Assembly (NCBI GenBank): GCA_902792495.1
Contig: CADBAC010000042.1
Coordinates: forward strand, 1 to 6,022
DNA: 6,022 nucleotides
Direction: 5' to 3'
Origin: Ruminococcus flavefaciens
GTDB taxonomy: Bacteria; Bacillota; Clostridia; Oscillospirales; Ruminococcaceae
Below, piece by piece: positions 5,562 to 6,022 of this stretch; position 1 is the stretch's first letter; every line of letters begins with the position of its first letter. Below the pieces are notes generated by a model. It worked only from the letters and a program-made list of their open reading frames with translations. It had not been told where the DNA came from and made no database searches. The position numbers were made by a program, and so were the translations under genes.

Positions 5562-6022
5562 TCAGCGTTTCCTGTGTTTTTTTCGGATATTGTCGATATC
5601 ATCCGTGCTTCCGCCGCCTTTGTCGTCATCCGCCCTGAACTCGCCTTTTTCCACCAGTCTCAGGAAAGCGTCAACAACATCTTCCATAAGCTGTGTTCCA
5701 CGTACCTCCCTGACAATGGAAACTGCCTTATCGAAGTTCATGCGCTTGCGGTAAGGTCTGTCCGAATACATAGCATCGAAGGTATCGGCAACTGCGATTA
5801 TCTGAGCCACACGGGGAATATCGTCCCCATTGATGCCATGAGGATAGCCCTTCCCGTCAGGACGTTCATGGTGAGCGCCTGCTCCTACGGCAAGTTCAGG
5901 CATGATGCTTATGTCCTTCAGTGCATTGTAACCAAGAGCGGAATGGGATTTGATGATATTGAACTCGGTTTCAGTCAGCTTTCCGGGCTTGTTGAGAACC
6001 TCCGGAGGGACACCGACTTTTC
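5562..6022 (-). CDS. HD-GYP c-di-GMP phosphodiesterase, C-terminal part (5' end outside window)
   Basis: The frame runs off the right edge, leaving 152 visible residues that end at a TGA (5564-5562). The Met encoded at 5903-5901 is internal, since HD-GYP sequence continues upstream of it (KVGVPPEVLNKPGKL, then KSHS). Visible motifs, numbered from the first whole codon: H26 in KSHS, H50-H51 in HHERPDGKGYP with the GYP signature at 58-60, D79 in AVADTFDAM, and SDRPYRKRM. These are metal ligands and signature residues of HD-GYP enzymes, which degrade c-di-GMP to pGpG and often on to GMP. The first metal-binding His and the HD pair lie outside the window, so activity cannot be confirmed, and any N-terminal sensor is unseen. 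The tail after about residue 125 is charged and low in complexity (DDDKGGGSTDD, KKHRKR). The gene precedes the FIST-EAL operon in the same direction, 185 bases away, and probably has its own transcription unit. I see no convincing terminator between them. Confidence 0.92.
   Translation of the reverse strand, partial: KVGVPPEVLNKPGKLTETEFNIIKSHSALGYNALKDISIMPELAVGAGAHHERPDGKGYPHGINGDDIPRVAQIIAVADTFDAMYSDRPYRKRMNFDKAVSIVREVRGTQLMEDVVDAFLRLVEKGEFRADDDKGGGSTDDIDNIRKKHRKR

Noticed and set aside
5551..5568. GCTGA/TCAGC repeat as a terminator for the HD-GYP gene
   Set aside because: The stem is only 5 bp, it overlaps the stop codon, and no clear T-run follows on the minus strand.
5901..5903. ATG at 5903 as the start of the HD-GYP gene
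   Set aside because: Conserved HD-GYP sequence continues upstream in the same frame to the window edge, so this Met is internal.

Overview
The window looks like the chromosome of an anaerobic Gram-positive Firmicute, most likely Ruminococcus or a close relative. That assignment is an inference. It rests on strong GGAGG/GAGGTGAT-type ribosome binding sites, moderate G+C with AT-rich intergenic DNA, HTH-less LacI-type sensor proteins of a style common in Clostridia, and the absence of a signal for any other group. No rRNA, tRNA, CRISPR array or recognisable transposase is present.

Layout: (1) Positions 2-619 (+) hold the C-terminal part of an unrecognised protein that starts before the window, followed by a hairpin terminator at 642-684 that can work in both directions. 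(2) Positions 620-953 hold no long gene. They contain several nested inverted repeats (757-880), a possible 23-residue small ORF on the minus strand (678-749) with a good Shine-Dalgarno sequence, and a terminator hairpin (905-947) for the operon to its right. (3) Positions 954-5376 (-) are a two-gene operon. The first gene encodes an 870-residue FIST / degenerate GGDEF / EAL protein (2764-5376). The second, 25 bases downstream, encodes a 594-residue protein with a LacI-type ligand-binding domain, a helical region and a GAF-like C-terminus (954-2738). (4) Positions 5377-5561 form an AT-rich regulatory region with an extended -10 promoter, a two-palindrome operator-like inverted repeat over the predicted transcription start, and a leader hairpin. 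(5) Positions 5562-6022 (-) are the C-terminal 152 residues of an HD-GYP phosphodiesterase cut by the window edge.

The theme of the right-hand three quarters is cyclic di-GMP signalling. Two structurally unrelated c-di-GMP phosphodiesterase types (EAL and HD-GYP) lie in tandem. The EAL enzyme carries a small-molecule sensing FIST module and keeps all the catalytic residues I can check. Its operon partner has a sugar-binding-type sensor architecture that usually ends in a GGDEF cyclase, but here the protein stops where the GGDEF would begin. A plausible reading is a nutrient-responsive module that lowers c-di-GMP, with the LacI-like protein as an accessory sensor rather than an enzyme. No clearly new multi-gene system is visible. 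The least explained elements are the structured 757-880 segment with its small ORF and the tandem palindromic operator.
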